From: a virus
Virus record (IMG/VR): IMGVR_UViG_3300042937_000216
Coordinates: 58,453-122,452 of that record
Strand: one strand, 5' to 3'
Length of the DNA: 64,000 nt
The position numbers and the translations under genes are program-made. Of the stretch, positions 24,983-33,616 are shown one piece after another (positions within the stretch are counted from its first letter, which is position 1; the number at the start of each line of letters is the position of its first letter). The notes under the pieces were generated by a model, which did not search any database, was not told the origin of the DNA, and saw nothing but the letters and a program-made list of their open reading frames with translations.

Positions 24983-25458
24983 TGGCCACAGATTTTAACA
25001 GTCCGCTTTACATAGGTAATGAAATGGCGGCCTTTGATCGTAAGGATCGTAAGTACTATGATAAGTTCACTGATGAAGAACGTAAACAGTTTAGCACGTA
25101 TCTAATGTTGCGCTATGGTGCTAGTGTAGAAGGTAGTAATGATCTACAGGCCTACTATCTAATGGCCACAAATGAACGTGTAAATAAGAACTTCTTTGAT
25201 CTAGGCAAACATCCTAAACTACAGTGGTTACTATGTTCTACAGTTAGTCCCGGCATGGGCAAGCAAAAGCACTACTGGCAGGCTAGTAAAAAGAAAGAAG
25301 GCGGCAATAACAAAGCAGAAAAGTTCCTAGCAGAACTTTATCCAGAACTTAAACAAGATGAAATAGAATTGTTAGCGGCAATCAATGATAAAAGAGATAT
25401 TACAGACCTGGCAAGAAAACACGGGCTCGATGACAAACAAGTCAAGTCCAAGTTATAA
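24982..25458 (+). CDS. hypothetical protein, possibly clamp-loader small subunit-like
   Basis: 158 residues. The middle part (TYLMLRYGASVEGSNDLQAYY, then KHPKLQWLLCS split around 65-90) recalls the helical layout of T4 gp62-type clamp-loader subunits, and the C-terminus ends with an HTH-like DITDLARKHGLDDKQVK. The resemblance is weak and gp44 is not in this window. The next gene starts inside its end. Confidence 0.5.
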   Translation: MATDFNSPLYIGNEMAAFDRKDRKYYDKFTDEERKQFSTYLMLRYGASVEGSNDLQAYYLMATNERVNKNFFDLGKHPKLQWLLCSTVSPGMGKQKHYWQASKKKEGGNNKAEKFLAELYPELKQDEIELLAAINDKRDITDLARKHGLDDKQVKSKL

Positions 25459-26128
25459 GTGTAGATATTGCGATAAAGAGTTTCGTAAAGAATCTACTCT
25501 TTCGGCGCATCTTTGTGAAACTAAACGTCGTTACCAACAGGAAAAAGAAATTGGTGTACAGTTTGGGCTACAGGCATATCTACGATTTTATGAAATGACA
25601 CAGGGTTCAGCTAAACTCAAAGGCTATAAGGAATTTGTAGACAGTCCTTACTACAGTGCCTTTGTTAAGTTTGGTCGTCACATGGTGGCTATACGTGCTG
25701 TGAATCCGCGTATGTTCATTGAGTATGTGATTAAAGAAAATAAGAAACTTGACCATTGGTGTCATGACAAGGTCTATGTAGAATATCTACACACATACCT
25801 TAAGAAAGAAGCAGTTCAAGATGCGATTGAACGTGCCCTAACAGAAATGCAGGAATATACAGATGAGACTAAAATGCTTGCCAGCTTCAATGACTATTTT
25901 AGATATGGCAATGAGAATAGGATTTGCCATCATATTGCCAATGGTCGTGTTAGTCCTTGGATTGTTTTTAATTGTGATAGCGGGGTCGAATTTCTTAGTG
26001 GACTCACTGAAGAACAGATTGCTATCATTCTTCCGTGGATAGACCCGGACTTTTGGCAACGTAGGTTCCAAGACTATCTGGCAGATACAGAGTGGGTTAA
26101 ACAAATTCTTAAAGAGGCAGGCTTATAA
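25430..26128 (+). CDS. C2H2-type zinc-finger protein
   Basis: 232 residues from ATG 25430, which leaves a 29-base overlap; an in-frame ATG at 25385 would overlap by 74. Zinc finger CRYCDKEFRKESTLSAHLCE near 11-30 (C-x2-C-x12-H-x-C-like) is followed by a helical domain of about 190 residues. Conserved style of T4-like aquatic phage proteins. Probably DNA- or RNA-binding; function unknown. Confidence 0.65.
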   Translation: MTNKSSPSYKCRYCDKEFRKESTLSAHLCETKRRYQQEKEIGVQFGLQAYLRFYEMTQGSAKLKGYKEFVDSPYYSAFVKFGRHMVAIRAVNPRMFIEYVIKENKKLDHWCHDKVYVEYLHTYLKKEAVQDAIERALTEMQEYTDETKMLASFNDYFRYGNENRICHHIANGRVSPWIVFNCDSGVEFLSGLTEEQIAIILPWIDPDFWQRRFQDYLADTEWVKQILKEAGL

Positions 26129-26319
26129 TGGAAGAAGTTGTAGCATTATTGAATGAAATCAAGGGCGAGATAATTAGCCTACAAACTGAATTGTTGTTGG
26201 TGAAGTTTGCTATTGAAGAAGTAGAACGCCGTACAGAATATATTTCAGAGAATTTACATCTAGCACAGGACAATGCTCCTATGACAGCTCAAGGAAAGTT
26301 ACGTGTTGAAAAGTTTTAA
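26128..26319 (+). CDS. small coiled-coil protein
   Basis: 63 residues, almost wholly heptad-like (LLNEIKGEIISLQTELLLVK). TAATG overlap with the zinc-finger gene and a 17-base overlap with the next. Could be an oligomerisation partner. Confidence 0.6.
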   Translation: MEEVVALLNEIKGEIISLQTELLLVKFAIEEVERRTEYISENLHLAQDNAPMTAQGKLRVEKF

Positions 26320-26893
26320 GTCCGACGTTGACATTGACTTTGCTGATCGTGAGCAGGTATTGGCAGTATTAGATACTACATCGGCTAGTATTATTCGTGA
26401 CGGCAAGTTAACCAAGCATAACACAGGTGTCTATGCTACTGATATACCTACAGATCCGTTTACAGGATTCTCTAGTTTAGATTATAACGATGCTGAAGAG
26501 CGTGGTTATATGAAGTTAGACTTTCTTAATGTAAACTTATATAAACAGGTTAGGGATGAAGCACATCTAGTTGAACTAATGCGTGAACCTGATTGGGCTA
26601 GATTATATGATCCGGCAATATGTCAGCAGTTAATTCACATTAACAATCACTATGATACATTACTTAAAATGCCTGAGCCTGTGGATACTATTCCTAGACT
26701 GGCTATGTTCCTAGCAGTTATTCGTCCAGCTAAAAGACATTTAATTGGTAAGACTTGGCGAGATGTTGCGGCTGATGTGTGGACTAAACCTGCGGATGAT
26801 GGATACTACTTCAAACGTGCCCATGCCGTTTCCTACGCACAACTTGTAGTCGTTAATATGAATTTATTAGTAGAACAACAAACGCAATCATAG
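26303..26893 (+). CDS. miniature DnaE-like polymerase core
   Basis: 196 residues from GTG 26303 (AGGAAAG upstream). Three catalytic-core motifs of bacterial DNA polymerase III alpha appear in order: DVDIDFADR (8-16; DnaE DFDIDF with two catalytic Asp), GYMKLDFLNV (68-77; DnaE KFDFLGL with the third Asp) and FKRAHAVSYA (170-179; DnaE FNKSHAAAYA). AVIRPA (138-143) resembles the RPGP motif. DnaE is over 1100 residues; PHP, tau-binding and OB regions are absent and the palm is compressed. It may be a degenerate or re-purposed core. Motif comparison only. Confidence 0.6.
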   Translation: MLKSFKSDVDIDFADREQVLAVLDTTSASIIRDGKLTKHNTGVYATDIPTDPFTGFSSLDYNDAEERGYMKLDFLNVNLYKQVRDEAHLVELMREPDWARLYDPAICQQLIHINNHYDTLLKMPEPVDTIPRLAMFLAVIRPAKRHLIGKTWRDVAADVWTKPADDGYYFKRAHAVSYAQLVVVNMNLLVEQQTQS

Positions 26894-26928
26894 CGTGTGC
26901 TTTTTTAATTATTATACTAAATAATAGT

Positions 26929-27549
26929 ATGATAACATATCCAAGAAAGTGTCCTGTATGTGAATACATAGCAAATAATCCTGCTATGTATTCGTACCAT
27001 AAACAAACTCATCAATCTATTCCAGCAGATACCTTATGTCATTTTGGCTGCGGTAATACAGCTACCCATCGAAATACTGGCGGCAAGTATACTTGCAAAT
27101 CAAAATATCAAGAGTGCCCTTCTTATATAGATCAATTAAGTAATCGAACAAAGAAAAGTTGGGAAGGCGCTATTAAAAGAAAAGAAGAAACAAAAAAATG
27201 TTTCTATGAGCATTGTAGCGGAAACGAAATTGCTCGCAAAAAAGCAAAACAGTCTATTAAAGAAAAATGGGGAGATTTTACCCCAGAACAAATGAAAGAT
27301 TTTAGGCAATATGCTAGACGTATTAGAGTTAGAGCACAGCGATGGGCAAAAGCACAAGGATATAGTTTAGGTCAGCGAACATATCATGTTGATCATAAGT
27401 TTAGTATATGGGATTCATGGTTGGCTAGTCTGCCAGAAAGTGTAGTAAATCATCCTGCCAATTTAAGAATTTTAGAAGCGAATGAAAATTCATCTAAAGG
27501 TGCTAAGAGTTTATACACTCTTGAAGAACTATTAATGTTAACTAACTAA
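26929..27549 (+). CDS. free-standing HNH homing endonuclease
   Basis: 206 residues. N-terminal zinc-finger like CPVCEYIANNPAMYSYHKQTH (split: Cys 9/12, His near 24/28) and cysteines near 40-60, then a helical linker and an HNH core near the C-terminus: YHVDHKFSIWD, VNHPANLRIL and NENSSKGAKS. Lysine-rich and more AT-rich than neighbours, typical of mobile endonuclease genes. Convergent with the minus-strand gene at 27546. Confidence 0.85.
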   Translation: MITYPRKCPVCEYIANNPAMYSYHKQTHQSIPADTLCHFGCGNTATHRNTGGKYTCKSKYQECPSYIDQLSNRTKKSWEGAIKRKEETKKCFYEHCSGNEIARKKAKQSIKEKWGDFTPEQMKDFRQYARRIRVRAQRWAKAQGYSLGQRTYHVDHKFSIWDSWLASLPESVVNHPANLRILEANENSSKGAKSLYTLEELLMLTN

Positions 27550-27920
27550 CCTACTTTGCGAATCAGTGTAATACTACGGCGCTTACTGCGTTTCTGAGCT
27601 ATTTCTTTTAGACTAACGTAAGGGCCGTGCTGTATAAGAACGTCCTTGCTGTTGAATGTTTTTAAACAGGGTCTAAACTCTACCCAATCTAATTTTAGAA
27701 ATACATTGATAGGCACTAGCCTATTACTTTCCCACCACCACTGATCTGCCAGCGACAAAAAACGTTCTTTTTGATCTAGCGTGCGTAGAGCTGAAAAATC
27801 GTAGATTGTAGTGATGATCTCATCTGCGTTTTGTACAATGCCAATGTAGTCATTACCTCCGTAGGTCAGATAGCTAATAAATGGGTATTGGTCTAATAAA
27901 TTCTTGTAACTATCTTCCAT
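27546..27920 (-). CDS. conserved hypothetical protein
   Basis: 124 residues, tail overlapping the HNH gene by 4 bases. Starts MEDSYKNLLDQYPFISYLTY; contains YGGNDYIGIVQN and a WWWES segment, and a basic C-terminus (AQKRSKRRSITLIRK). Only minus gene between 1 and 38760. Function unknown. Confidence 0.7.
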   Translation of the reverse strand: MEDSYKNLLDQYPFISYLTYGGNDYIGIVQNADEIITTIYDFSALRTLDQKERFLSLADQWWWESNRLVPINVFLKLDWVEFRPCLKTFNSKDVLIQHGPYVSLKEIAQKRSKRRSITLIRKVG

Positions 27921-27929
27921 ACGACTCGC

Positions 27930-27937
27930 GATAAATA
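27930..27937 (+). promoter_or_regulatory. T4-type late promoter box
   Basis: GATAAATA, one mismatch, 21 bases before the GTG start of the fibre operon. Confidence 0.55.
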
Positions 27938-27957
27938 CTCTAAAGGATCAAGCAAAA

Positions 27958-28458
27958 GTGCCTGTAATCACAAGTTATTTATATCAGAATATTTTCACTG
28001 TTCAGATTTTGGACTATAACGATCCTGCCATTTCTGACAGAAGGAACAACATCGTGTATCAAAGACCAATCGAAATTTATCGCGGGGCAGATAACCCTAT
28101 TGTTATCAAATTTAAGAACCAAGATCAAAAGACGGCTAATATTGCTGGATTGACATTTAGTGGTTACATTATTGATTATTTGAAAGGCAATGTTGTATCA
28201 AACGTGAGTGTAACGGTTAGTAATGTCAGCACAGCTACAGCAAATTGTATGCTGACTAGTGATTTTATTAACACACTACCGCAGAGCAGATACAAACTTG
28301 CGTTCCTAAAATACAATGGTGTACATGAAACACCTACTTATAGTGATGATAACTATGGCGTCTATGCTGAACTAAGAATTAATCCAGCATTTGAAACAGA
28401 CGCATTTACATCAAGCACTACAGACTACAGTGGCAACGTTGACCTAGGTATAATATAA
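27958..28458 (+). CDS. virion protein, baseplate or tail type
   Basis: 166 residues from GTG 27958 behind a late box. Beta-rich, with RGADNPIVIKFKNQDQKTANIAG split across 40-65 and an Ig-like feel. Stop overlaps the fibre start. First gene of the late fibre block, so probably a fibre connector. Function inferred from context. Confidence 0.6.
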   Translation: MPVITSYLYQNIFTVQILDYNDPAISDRRNNIVYQRPIEIYRGADNPIVIKFKNQDQKTANIAGLTFSGYIIDYLKGNVVSNVSVTVSNVSTATANCMLTSDFINTLPQSRYKLAFLKYNGVHETPTYSDDNYGVYAELRINPAFETDAFTSSTTDYSGNVDLGII

Positions 28459-31400
28459 TGCAGGCACCAAGAAGATTACAGTTACGAAGAGGCAACACAG
28501 CGGCAATTAGTACCTACGTTGGTGCCCCTGGTGAATTGATAGTTAATACCGATACTAATACCTTATATCTTCATAACGGAACAACGGTTGGGGGCGTCGC
28601 TACTTCAGTTAATACATCTAGTATTACAACAAATGTTTCGGCGTTACAAGGTAATGTAGCAATATTACAAGGTAATATACTAACTTTACAATCTGGAATT
28701 ACAACCTTAACTAGCAACGCAGCTGTACAATCAGGCATACTAGCAACATTGTTAGCCAATGCCGCAACACAAGCAGGTGACCTAGCAACCTTAACAAGTA
28801 ATGCCGCAAGTCAAGCTGGTGACATAGCAACCATCTACGCAAACTTAGGTGCGGTAAGTGGAAGCATAGCAACATTAACTAGTAATGCCGCAATACAGGC
28901 AGGCCTACTAGATACATTAACAGGTAATGCAGCTAGCCAAGGCGGAGAACTAGCTACCTTAGTAGCTAATGCCGCAACACAAGCGGGTGCGTTGGCTACT
29001 TTAACTAGCAATGCCGCTAGTCAAAGTGGAACACTTGCCGACCTAATAGCCAATGCCGCAGTTCAGGCAGGACTAATTGCTGGTAGTACAGGCACATACG
29101 GTAATGCTAATGTGGCTGCTTACTTGCCAACATATGATGGCAATATTGCGGCTAATATTAGCAAAGCAGGCTACACTTGGACCTTTGGCACAGATGCTGT
29201 CCTAACTTTACCTTCGGGTGGAACTATTTTAGAAAGCGGTTACGGCAGTGCTGGCGCTATAAGATTAAAACCCAATGGTGGTACCAGCACACAGTATCTA
29301 GAAATAGCACCTACTGCGGTAGATGGTAATCATGTTCATCTGATGGCCGGTAGCGGAACAGAACTATTCTTAGGTGACGATAATCACTATGTTAAATTGG
29401 CCAATACTGGCGGTGTGGTAATCAACAGCAATGATGGCGCCGGTAATACTGCCCAGTGGACCTTTGGCACAACTGGTAATTTAACTATCCCGGGCAGTAT
29501 CATTGGTACCAGTCATATAAACATCGACAACCGTGATTCGGGCAACACCGCAGATATCAACTTATATTCAGCCGATGACATCTTGTTACAAGCTCGTGAT
29601 CGTGAAGGAGATTCTGGCTCAGAAGGTGGTGACATCAATATCTATGCTGGGGATAGTGCTGTAGGTAGTGATGCCACTGGCGGCGATGTTCAAATACGTG
29701 GTGGCGACGGCGGCGCGGGTGACAGCTACGATAATGGTGGAGATGGTGGATACGTCACCATACAGAGCGGACAGGGCGGTGCTGCCTCTGGTATTTACTC
29801 TGCACGAAGCGGCGGTGATCTTACACTTCGTGCAGGCGATGCTGGTACAAACAATGGCAATATTAACCTAGGTAATGAGGGTGGTACTGTAATCATCGAA
29901 GCTGGTGACAGCACAGCTAATGGCGTTAATGGTGGCACTATCTATCTAACTTCGGGTGCCGCTGATGCAAGCGCATTGGCAGGTGATGTTGTGATTCAAG
30001 CCGGTGGTACCTGGACTTTTGGCGGGAATGGTAACTTGAACTTGCCACAAGGCGGCACAATTACTGAAGGTGGTGGACTCACTGGTGCTATTCGACTAAC
30101 TCCCTCAGGTGGTGCCAATGATAATCAAGCATTGCTAATTTATCCCACTGCGGCTGCTGATGGTGATCATATACACTTGACCGCAGCAGGCGGTTCAACT
30201 GAATTGTATCTTGGCAATGACCTTCACTATGTCAAGTTAGTTGATGGCGGCAATGTAGAACTACGAGCCTCCACTGCGAATTTGTCTGCTCAGGCGGCTT
30301 GGACATTTGACACTACTGGCAAAATAGATACCATCCAGGCATTGGGGATAAAGGTTCCCAATGGTGTGCCATCTGATGTTGCTGTTATCAACAGCACCAC
30401 CGGCAGTTGGGAAATAAATCCTAGGTCCGACTTGGCCACAACAGGCGGGTCAGGCAGTGGATTGAGAGTAAATGTGACAGAGACTGGTGGATATGCCAGC
30501 ACTATTGCTATTGCTACCGCTGGTACTGGATACAACAACGGTGATCTTATTACAGTCACAAGTGGCACATCCAATGCTACATTCACCATTGTTATTGGAG
30601 GTCGAAACACTTGGACCTTTGGCACAGGTGGTACTACACAATTTCCTAATAGCTTGATACTAGCACCAGTTAGTCAAAGTATCACTATGCAGAGTGATCA
30701 ATATTCACAGTTGATGTGGCAAAACGCTAATGTAACCGTGGCCCCAAATATGGCTACTTACTCAAACTTCTATGTAGCACAAAACAGTGCTACCTTGGAT
30801 ATTGGCTATCTTGACGGTAATAGTAGCCCACAATTCAAAGAGTGGCTCTGGAGTGTAGATGGTAATCTAACATTACCAAGTGGTGGATATATCCTTAACA
30901 GTGATAATTCAATCTACGGTGCCGGTAGCAGTTACAGCAACGTTGATGTAGCAAGTTATCTACCTACATACACGGGCAATATTGGCAACATAGACTTAGT
31001 AGCTAACTTAGGAGCAACTAGTGGCTCATTAGCAACACTAACAGCCAACGCGGCTAGTCAAGCAGGTAACATAGCAACACTGACTGCCAACGCCGGGGCA
31101 CAAGCAGGATCACTAGCAACAATTACGTCAGTGTTGACCAGTTCAAATGTAGCAATTGGAGAAAATGCTGCCTACACTGCGCAGGGGCAATATGCAGTTG
31201 CTATTGGTTTGTATGCGGGTGGTGATACACAAGGAGAACGTGCGGTAGCTATAGGCTCCAATGCTGGTAAAACTGCGCAAGGGGCTTATGCAGTAGCCAT
31301 TGGTAGACGTGCTGGAGAAACCAACCAAGGCAACAACTCTATTATTATTAATGCAACTACTGGGGTATTAAATCAAACCACAGCCAACACATTCACAGTG

Positions 31401-32744
31401 GCTCCGGTTAGAAATGATGTGGCTAATATTAGTCAAATCATGTTTTACAACACCACTAGCAAAGAAGTTACCTACGGAAATATTATTAACATTGCGGGCA
31501 ATGTCTCAGCTAACTATTTTGTAGGTAATGGTGCCCTATTAACTGGTATTGTAGCCAGCGGCAGTAACTATAGTAATGCTAACGTAGCTAGTTACCTACC
31601 AACATATAGTGGTAATGTTGCTAACCTAACAGTTACTAATACGCTAACCCTTACTGCTACTAAAATAGCATTGGGTAGTGGCGCCGGGGCCTTCGGTGGT
31701 CAAGGAACTGATTCGATCGCAATTGGTCGTAGCACAGGTCAAAATATACAGGGCAATAGTGCTGTAGCTGTAGGAGGGTATGCTGGACAAAACAATCAAG
31801 GTGACGATGCAACTGCTATTGGGCAGAACGCTGGATTCAATACACAAAGTCTACAAGCAGTAGCAGTTGGTAGTGGTGCAGGACAAACGTTTCAATCAAT
31901 GGGTGGAGTAGCAGTTGGCTATGCCTCAGGACAAACATCACAAGGACTACGAGCTGTAGCAATTGGTTCTGTTGCTGGTAATGACCACCAAGGCCAACAG
32001 GCTATCGCAATAGGACACCAGGCGGGATATTCATACCAACCTGCTAATAGTATTGAGATCAATGCTTCGGGCACTCCGATCGATTATACTGATCTAACTG
32101 CTGGTTTATATATTACATCAGTCAAAAATGACACAGCCAACGTCACAAACGTGATGTATTATAATACAACTTCAAAAGAAGTTACTTATGGAGCAGCAAG
32201 TGGCAGCTACAGCAACAGTAATGTAGCAAGTTACTTACCAACATACAGTGGTAATATTACAGCAGGTAATGTTATTGCTACACGCTTTATTGGTAATACT
32301 ATTGGTACAACTGCTACATTTACTAGTAATATCACAACATCGGGTACTACTAGTTATTTTGTTGGTAATGCTGGCCCAGCAATTGCTGGCAGTACAGCAT
32401 CAAGCGTTGGTTATATGGGCTTACCACAAAGTGAAACCAGTACCAGTGCCACATTAGCCATTGGTGATGCTGGCAAACATATCTATGTAACAACAAACAG
32501 CCAAACAATAACCATTCCAGCAGCTAGTTCAGTGGCTTACCCAATCGGAACTACTCTTACATTCATAGCAGGACCAAGTGCTACTACTGTTACTATTGCT
32601 ATCACCTCAGACACTATGTACTTGGCAGGTACAGGCACAACTGGTTCACGTACACTAGCCGCACATGGCATGGCCACAGCAGTTAAAGTCAGCGGACTAA
32701 GTTCAGCTGGTGTGTGGTACATTAACGGAAGCGGGTTAACATAA
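28458..32744 (+). CDS. long tail fibre with repeats and YadA-like head region
   Basis: 1428 residues. N-terminus (RRLQLRRGNTAAIS, GAPGELIVNTDTNTLYLHNG) resembles the Mtd-type attachment domain. Next come 14-residue repeats (about 80-205), two copies of a module with WTFGT and HYVKL around residues 230-350 and 515-625, a glycine-rich beta region (about 385-515), AVAIG/AG/QG repeats like the head of YadA adhesins (896-965 and 1070-1205), each followed by NTTSKEVTYG, and a final receptor-type domain. YLPTYSGN modules occur four times. Host-binding fibre, late expression. Confidence 0.88.
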   Translation: MQAPRRLQLRRGNTAAISTYVGAPGELIVNTDTNTLYLHNGTTVGGVATSVNTSSITTNVSALQGNVAILQGNILTLQSGITTLTSNAAVQSGILATLLANAATQAGDLATLTSNAASQAGDIATIYANLGAVSGSIATLTSNAAIQAGLLDTLTGNAASQGGELATLVANAATQAGALATLTSNAASQSGTLADLIANAAVQAGLIAGSTGTYGNANVAAYLPTYDGNIAANISKAGYTWTFGTDAVLTLPSGGTILESGYGSAGAIRLKPNGGTSTQYLEIAPTAVDGNHVHLMAGSGTELFLGDDNHYVKLANTGGVVINSNDGAGNTAQWTFGTTGNLTIPGSIIGTSHINIDNRDSGNTADINLYSADDILLQARDREGDSGSEGGDINIYAGDSAVGSDATGGDVQIRGGDGGAGDSYDNGGDGGYVTIQSGQGGAASGIYSARSGGDLTLRAGDAGTNNGNINLGNEGGTVIIEAGDSTANGVNGGTIYLTSGAADASALAGDVVIQAGGTWTFGGNGNLNLPQGGTITEGGGLTGAIRLTPSGGANDNQALLIYPTAAADGDHIHLTAAGGSTELYLGNDLHYVKLVDGGNVELRASTANLSAQAAWTFDTTGKIDTIQALGIKVPNGVPSDVAVINSTTGSWEINPRSDLATTGGSGSGLRVNVTETGGYASTIAIATAGTGYNNGDLITVTSGTSNATFTIVIGGRNTWTFGTGGTTQFPNSLILAPVSQSITMQSDQYSQLMWQNANVTVAPNMATYSNFYVAQNSATLDIGYLDGNSSPQFKEWLWSVDGNLTLPSGGYILNSDNSIYGAGSSYSNVDVASYLPTYTGNIGNIDLVANLGATSGSLATLTANAASQAGNIATLTANAGAQAGSLATITSVLTSSNVAIGENAAYTAQGQYAVAIGLYAGGDTQGERAVAIGSNAGKTAQGAYAVAIGRRAGETNQGNNSIIINATTGVLNQTTANTFTVAPVRNDVANISQIMFYNTTSKEVTYGNIINIAGNVSANYFVGNGALLTGIVASGSNYSNANVASYLPTYSGNVANLTVTNTLTLTATKIALGSGAGAFGGQGTDSIAIGRSTGQNIQGNSAVAVGGYAGQNNQGDDATAIGQNAGFNTQSLQAVAVGSGAGQTFQSMGGVAVGYASGQTSQGLRAVAIGSVAGNDHQGQQAIAIGHQAGYSYQPANSIEINASGTPIDYTDLTAGLYITSVKNDTANVTNVMYYNTTSKEVTYGAASGSYSNSNVASYLPTYSGNITAGNVIATRFIGNTIGTTATFTSNITTSGTTSYFVGNAGPAIAGSTASSVGYMGLPQSETSTSATLAIGDAGKHIYVTTNSQTITIPAASSVAYPIGTTLTFIAGPSATTVTIAITSDTMYLAGTGTTGSRTLAAHGMATAVKVSGLSSAGVWYINGSGLT
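28710..29090 (+). repeat. 42-base repeats encoding 14-residue units
   Basis: Units of the form NAAxQAGxLATLxx repeat about every 14 residues, with related DNA units; a matching array is in the fibre at 33617. Confidence 0.75.
31143..32070 (+). repeat. YadA-like AVAIG repeats
   Basis: Two blocks of repeats with the pattern AVAIGxxAGxxxQG, roughly 14-16 residues each, separated by an NTTSKEVTYG module and a YLPTYSGN module. Suggests a trimeric left-handed beta roll. Confidence 0.7.
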
Positions 32745-33454
32745 TGGCTGGAGCAGTTGCAGGAGTATTAGCCAGCTATGGTGCGGCAGTGTCGCCCGGT
32801 TTTGCCAATCCTACATTAACTTTTGGATCAGCTGTGACTACACAGGCCACAAGTCCTTTTACGGGAGGCGGCAACAGTTATAGATTTTCAAGCAGCGTTA
32901 ACAGTTATATTACCACCCCGGGCAGTGATAACTGGGCAGTAGGTACTGGAGATTTTACTGTAGAATGGTTTGGTAATCAAAGCAGTACAGCACAATTCCA
33001 GAGAATATTTTCTACAGGTGATTATCCCAATATGAAAATTGGTGTTAGTATAGAATCTGCTACATTTTATTATTGGGCAAACAACTCTACTCGTTATAAT
33101 TCCGCAGGCTCTACTATAGTTAATACCTGGTATCATTGGGCAGTAGTTCGAATCAGCGGAACAACTTATGTTTACAGAAACGGTACTCTACGAGGCAGCT
33201 CGTTTGCCGATACAAACAATATCACAGACAATACCACAACATTAGTCATTGGCAATACCAACACATTTGCTACTAACGCTGCATTTGTTGGCGATATAAC
33301 AAACTTTAGATTTATAAAAGGACTGGCCGTTTATACCGGCAATTTTACAACACCCACCAGTGCGTTAACCGCTACAGCTAATGCTAATCCATACGGTGGA
33401 TCAAATACTGTCGCTATAGGCTCAGGATTTACTAAACTGCTGCTGGTTCCATAA
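32744..33454 (+). CDS. LamG-like (concanavalin-type) adhesin
   Basis: 236 residues. FTVEWFGNQSS, RIFSTGD, WYHWAVVRISGTTYVYRNG and DITNFRFIKGLAVYTGNFT are the conserved blocks of Laminin_G_3/concanavalin-like jelly-roll domains used on phage tails to bind glycans. Stop of the fibre overlaps its start. Ribosome site AACGGAAGC is weak, so coupled translation is likely. Confidence 0.8.
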   Translation: MAGAVAGVLASYGAAVSPGFANPTLTFGSAVTTQATSPFTGGGNSYRFSSSVNSYITTPGSDNWAVGTGDFTVEWFGNQSSTAQFQRIFSTGDYPNMKIGVSIESATFYYWANNSTRYNSAGSTIVNTWYHWAVVRISGTTYVYRNGTLRGSSFADTNNITDNTTTLVIGNTNTFATNAAFVGDITNFRFIKGLAVYTGNFTTPTSALTATANANPYGGSNTVAIGSGFTKLLLVP

Positions 33455-33455
33455 C

Positions 33456-33463
33456 TGTAAATA
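33456..33463 (+). promoter_or_regulatory. possible T4-type late promoter box
   Basis: TGTAAATA, one mismatch from TATAAATA, 27 bases before ATG 33491. Confidence 0.35.
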
Positions 33464-33490
33464 TGCTAAAGACGATCTACGGAATATAAA

Positions 33491-33604
33491 ATGGCCATAA
33501 CATTAAGCAAAAGTATTTCATTAACTGGCGGCATTAGTGCTACCGCTGGCTTCCTGTCAGAGGTAGGTGTTTATAATACAGTAAAACTAATAAATACACA
33601 ATAA
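33491..33604 (+). CDS. 37-residue hypothetical peptide
   Basis: MAITLSKSISLTGGISATAG then FLSEVGVYNTVKLINTQ. Glycine/serine-rich, like the end of a virion peptide. Lies between two late boxes in the fibre block. Weak ribosome site (CGGAA). Function unknown. Confidence 0.4.
   Translation: MAITLSKSISLTGGISATAGFLSEVGVYNTVKLINTQ
33589..33596 (+). promoter_or_regulatory. T4-type late promoter box
   Basis: AATAAATA, 20 bases before ATG 33617 of the second long fibre. Confidence 0.5.
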
Positions 33605-33616
33605 CAGAGAAAAACT

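Noticed and set aside
28710-29090. Regular repeats that could suggest a CRISPR array
   Set aside because: Repeats are in-frame coding units of a fibre with no unique spacers and no cas genes nearby.
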